Below are positions 5,670 to 7,496 of a stretch of DNA of 7,496 nucleotides, one piece after another. How positions within the stretch are numbered: position 1 is the stretch's first letter; each line of letters begins with the position of its first letter. A program made the translations under genes and the position numbers. The stretch is from CALXCT01 sp964422185 (GTDB taxonomy: Bacteria; Bacillota; Clostridia; Oscillospirales; Oscillospiraceae): positions 1 to 7,496 of the forward strand of contig CAYRAG010000068.1 of assembly GCA_964422185.1 (NCBI GenBank). The letters run 5' to 3'. Under the pieces are notes generated by a model. The model saw nothing but the letters and a program-made list of their open reading frames with translations. It was not told the DNA's origin and did no database searches.

Positions 5670-7421
5670 ATGCGGGAGCAGACCTACAGCGTGTGTCCCG
5701 TCTGCCTGAAGACCATCCCCGCGCTGCGCGTGGAGGAGAACGGGAACATCTATCTGGAGAAAACCTGTCCTGAGCACGGCAAAACCCGGACGCTCATCTG
5801 GGAGGGGGCGCCGGACTACCGGGACTGGGGCGGCGCCCACGCGCCCACCCGGCCGGCGCCGGACACCCCGGTGGAGCCGGAGTGCCCCAGGGCGTGCGGG
5901 CTGTGCCCGCGGCACCGTCAGCAGACCTGCTGCGTGCTGCTGGAGCTGACCCGGCGGTGCAATCTGTGCTGCCCCGTGTGCTTTGCCGGCTCTGTGGCGG
6001 ACGCGGACGACGATCCCTCCCTGGACGAAATCGCCCGCTGGTACGACATTCTCCGCCGGGACGCGCCCCAGGCGAACATCCAGCTGTCCGGAGGCGAGCC
6101 CACAGTGCGGGACGACCTGCCGGAGATCATCCGCATGGGCCGGGAGAGGGGCTTCACCTTCTTCCAGCTCAACACCAACGGCCTGCGGCTGGCGGACGAT
6201 CCGGACTACGCCGTGCGGTTAAAAGAGGCGGGTCTGAGCTGCGTCTTCCTCCAGTTTGACGGCGTCACGGACGAGGTGTACACCGCCCTGCGGGGTGCGC
6301 CTCTGCTGGAGCGGAAGAAGCAGGCCATTGCCCACTGCGTCCGGGCCGGTCTGGGCGTGGTGCTGGTGCCCACCGTCACCCCGGAGGTGAATCTGAACCA
6401 GGTGGGCGCGATCCTGGACTTCGCCATGGAGCACCTGCCCTCGGTACGGGGCGTGCACTTCCAGCCCCTGAGCCATTTCGGCCGGTACGACCCGGGCTTT
6501 TCCACTCCGCTGACCCTGCCCCGCCTGCTGCGGGAGATTGAGGCCCAGACCGGAGGGCGCCTGAAAACGGAGCACTTTACCGGCGGCACCGCCGAGCACT
6601 CCCTGTGCTCGTTCAGCGGCAATTTCCTGCTCAACCCGGACGGATCCGTCTCCGCGCTCAAATCTGCCGGCAGCAGCTGCTGCGGGTGCGGCGCACCCGC
6701 GGACGATGACGAGGCGGTCAGCGCGTGCTGCGGGGAGCCGGTACAGGCATCCTGCTGCGGGGAACCGGTACCGTCGTCCTGCTGCGGGGAACCGGAAGTC
6801 ACAGAGTCCTGCTGCAGCGCCCCGGAGACCGCGGAGCCCTGCTGTGGAACGCAGGAAGCGTCATCCTGCTGCGCGGCGCCGGAACCACAGGCATCCTGCT
6901 GCTCTGCCCCGGAACAGTCCTGCGGCGAAGCCCCGGAGGAATCCTCCTGCTGCGGGGAGTCAGCGCAGTCCTGTTGCGGCACGGAAGAGGCGGAGCCGTC
7001 CTGCTGCGGCACCCCGGAGCCGTCCTCATTCTGCTGCGCCGTCCCGGAGCCCCGGGCATCCTGCGGTGAGACCCCGGAAAGTGCGCCGTCCTGCTGTGCA
7101 CCGGAGGCCACCGCCGTGGAGAAGACCCGGGATGTGGTGGCCCGCCGCTGGGGCGGAGAGGCGCCGGACGACGAGGCGCCGCCGGCGGATCCGGACAGCA
7201 TGGACGCGCTGCTGTACCAGCTGCGGCACAAGCGGTTCTCCGTGTCCGCCATGGCGTTCATGGACTGCTGGTCTCTGGATCTGGAGCGGCTGCAAAACTG
7301 CTATGTCCATGTCATGAGCCGGGACGGGAGACGCATCCCGTTCTGCGCGTATAATCTGACCAGTGAGAGCGGACAGCCGCTCTACCGGGTTTCGGAAGAA
7401 GCGAAAGGAGAAACAACATGA
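5670..7421 (+). CDS. trsS: radical SAM protein, TrsS-like, with a long cysteine-repeat insertion
   Basis: A 583-residue radical SAM protein. The N-terminal segment has a zinc-ribbon-like set (C9-x2-C12 and C33-P-E-H36), then C72, C76 and C79. The SAM cluster motif is C97-x3-C101-x2-C104 in TRRCNLCCPVCFA; the SAM-binding SGGEP is at 140-144. LCSFSGNFLLNPDGSVSAL (312-330) follows. Residues 337-476 are a cysteine-repeat tract. The C-terminal part (about 484-575, with VARRW, SAMAFMDCWSLDLERL and IPFCAYNLTS) is non-repetitive and looks conserved. The N-terminal VCPVCLKTIPA and KTCPEHG motifs recall the radical SAM (seleno)protein family TrsS and, more distantly, tetraether lipid synthases and MoaA. 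I see no in-frame UGA, so this copy is not a selenoprotein. Start: AAAGGAGGT (5656-5664) is 5 nt from the ATG at 5670; an upstream in-frame ATG overlaps the preceding gene and lacks such a site. The stop overlaps the next start (ATGA). Family call moderate; the reaction is unknown. Confidence 0.82.
   Translation: MREQTYSVCPVCLKTIPALRVEENGNIYLEKTCPEHGKTRTLIWEGAPDYRDWGGAHAPTRPAPDTPVEPECPRACGLCPRHRQQTCCVLLELTRRCNLCCPVCFAGSVADADDDPSLDEIARWYDILRRDAPQANIQLSGGEPTVRDDLPEIIRMGRERGFTFFQLNTNGLRLADDPDYAVRLKEAGLSCVFLQFDGVTDEVYTALRGAPLLERKKQAIAHCVRAGLGVVLVPTVTPEVNLNQVGAILDFAMEHLPSVRGVHFQPLSHFGRYDPGFSTPLTLPRLLREIEAQTGGRLKTEHFTGGTAEHSLCSFSGNFLLNPDGSVSALKSAGSSCCGCGAPADDDEAVSACCGEPVQASCCGEPVPSSCCGEPEVTESCCSAPETAEPCCGTQEASSCCAAPEPQASCCSAPEQSCGEAPEESSCCGESAQSCCGTEEAEPSCCGTPEPSSFCCAVPEPRASCGETPESAPSCCAPEATAVEKTRDVVARRWGGEAPDDEAPPADPDSMDALLYQLRHKRFSVSAMAFMDCWSLDLERLQNCYVHVMSRDGRRIPFCAYNLTSESGQPLYRVSEEAKGETT
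6726..7097 (+). repeat. coding repeat: 14 SCCGxPE-like units in the radical SAM protein
   Basis: Fourteen units of 8-10 residues, each beginning with (S/A/P/F)CC or SC and usually followed by G/S/A, then x-P-E. Unit cysteines start at residues 353, 362, 371, 381, 391, 400, 410, 418, 427, 435, 445, 455, 465 and 475; twelve units have paired cysteines and two (418, 465) a single one. With C337, C338 and C340 just before, the tract holds 29 cysteines in 140 residues. At the DNA level TCCTGCTGC recurs about every 27-30 bp with drift, so units diverge in sequence but hold the cysteines. It may bind metal or soft ligands like a metallothionein, or act as a sulfur relay; both are inference. Confidence 0.9.
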
Positions 7422-7496
7422 GCGATACACCTGAAATCAGAGCCTATGAGCGAATCCACCTGACCATCAACGGCGTGGATCGCCCCGTGGTCTGCG
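7418..7496 (+). CDS. probable molybdenum hydroxylase (aldehyde oxidoreductase type), N-terminal fragment
   Basis: Only 26 codons are present: MSDTPEIRAYERIHLTINGV, then DRPVVC at the right edge. The I-x-L-T-I-N-G-V-x-R-x-V-V pattern is how the plant-type 2Fe-2S ferredoxin domain begins in xanthine dehydrogenase/aldehyde oxidoreductase (Mop-like) proteins. The cluster cysteines would lie beyond the window. The start is secure: AAAGGAG (7404-7410) is 7 nt upstream, and the ATG overlaps the previous stop as ATGA, so translation is probably coupled. The fragment could instead be a small separate 2Fe-2S subunit. Mo-hydroxylase is preferred because I remember TrsS-type genes beside such enzymes. 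Confidence 0.55.
   Translation, partial: MSDTPEIRAYERIHLTINGVDRPVVC

Noticed and set aside
6726..7097. Regular 27-30 bp repeats resembling a CRISPR array.
   Set aside because: The repeats are imperfect, have no unique spacers, stay in frame and encode a cysteine pattern; no cas gene is present.
6206..7261. A 351-codon minus-strand frame with QQD/SGA repeats opposite the radical SAM gene.
   Set aside because: The apparent repeats are the reverse reading of the SCCGxPE codons; the plus strand carries the conserved domains and a ribosome binding site.
5670..7421. A selenocysteine codon in the radical SAM gene, since this family includes selenoproteins.
   Set aside because: The frame has no internal TGA; the only TGA is the natural stop that overlaps the next start.

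Overview
The window looks like part of the chromosome of a strict anaerobe, most likely a GC-rich Clostridia relative. Three things point there: an oxygen-sensitive glycyl radical enzyme, strong AAAGGAGG-type ribosome binding sites, and a sigma70-type promoter with a perfect TATAAT. Coding DNA is GC-rich and biased to G/C at third positions, so antisense frames stay open for long stretches. The main control regions are AT-rich islands. The species cannot be read from this sequence.

Left part (1-4403, minus strand). A glycyl radical enzyme (GRE, 1701-4124) is followed by its radical-SAM activase (659-1618). Next, under its own control region, comes the start of a GPH-type (MFS_2) transporter that runs off the left edge. 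The GRE has a GCVEP active-site loop and an RVAGF glycyl-radical motif. It is not pyruvate formate-lyase, and I cannot name its substrate. The regions upstream of the GRE and of the transporter share one architecture: a near-palindromic 17-mer over the -10 (TATACT), an identical ATGGAA at -35 with a 17-nt spacer, an ACAAAAC block 24-25 nt further upstream, and a 22-bp inverted repeat (AACAT-N12-ATGTT) 138-139 nt from the 17-mer. This argues that the enzyme, its activase and the transporter form one regulon, in which the transporter probably moves the GRE substrate or product.

Right part (4517-7496, plus strand). A good promoter (TTTACA-17-TATAAT) starts a second operon pointing away from the first. 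It holds a histidine phosphatase-HD fusion (4583-5641), a radical SAM protein resembling the family I know as TrsS (5670-7421), and the first 26 codons of a protein that looks like the N-terminal 2Fe-2S domain of a molybdenum hydroxylase (7418 to the right edge). The last two genes overlap by ATGA. The operon therefore resembles the accessory sets found beside molybdenum-containing aldehyde oxidoreductases.

Most unusual points: (i) the radical SAM protein carries a roughly 140-residue, 29-cysteine tract made of SCCGxPE-like repeats, inserted between its core and its conserved C-terminal segment; (ii) the duplicated two-part control region; (iii) a GRE of unassigned substrate paired with a GPH transporter. 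Gene-free stretches (188-658 and 4125-4582) hold the leaders, promoters, inverted repeats and hairpins listed below. I saw no tRNA, rRNA, insertion sequence or CRISPR array.
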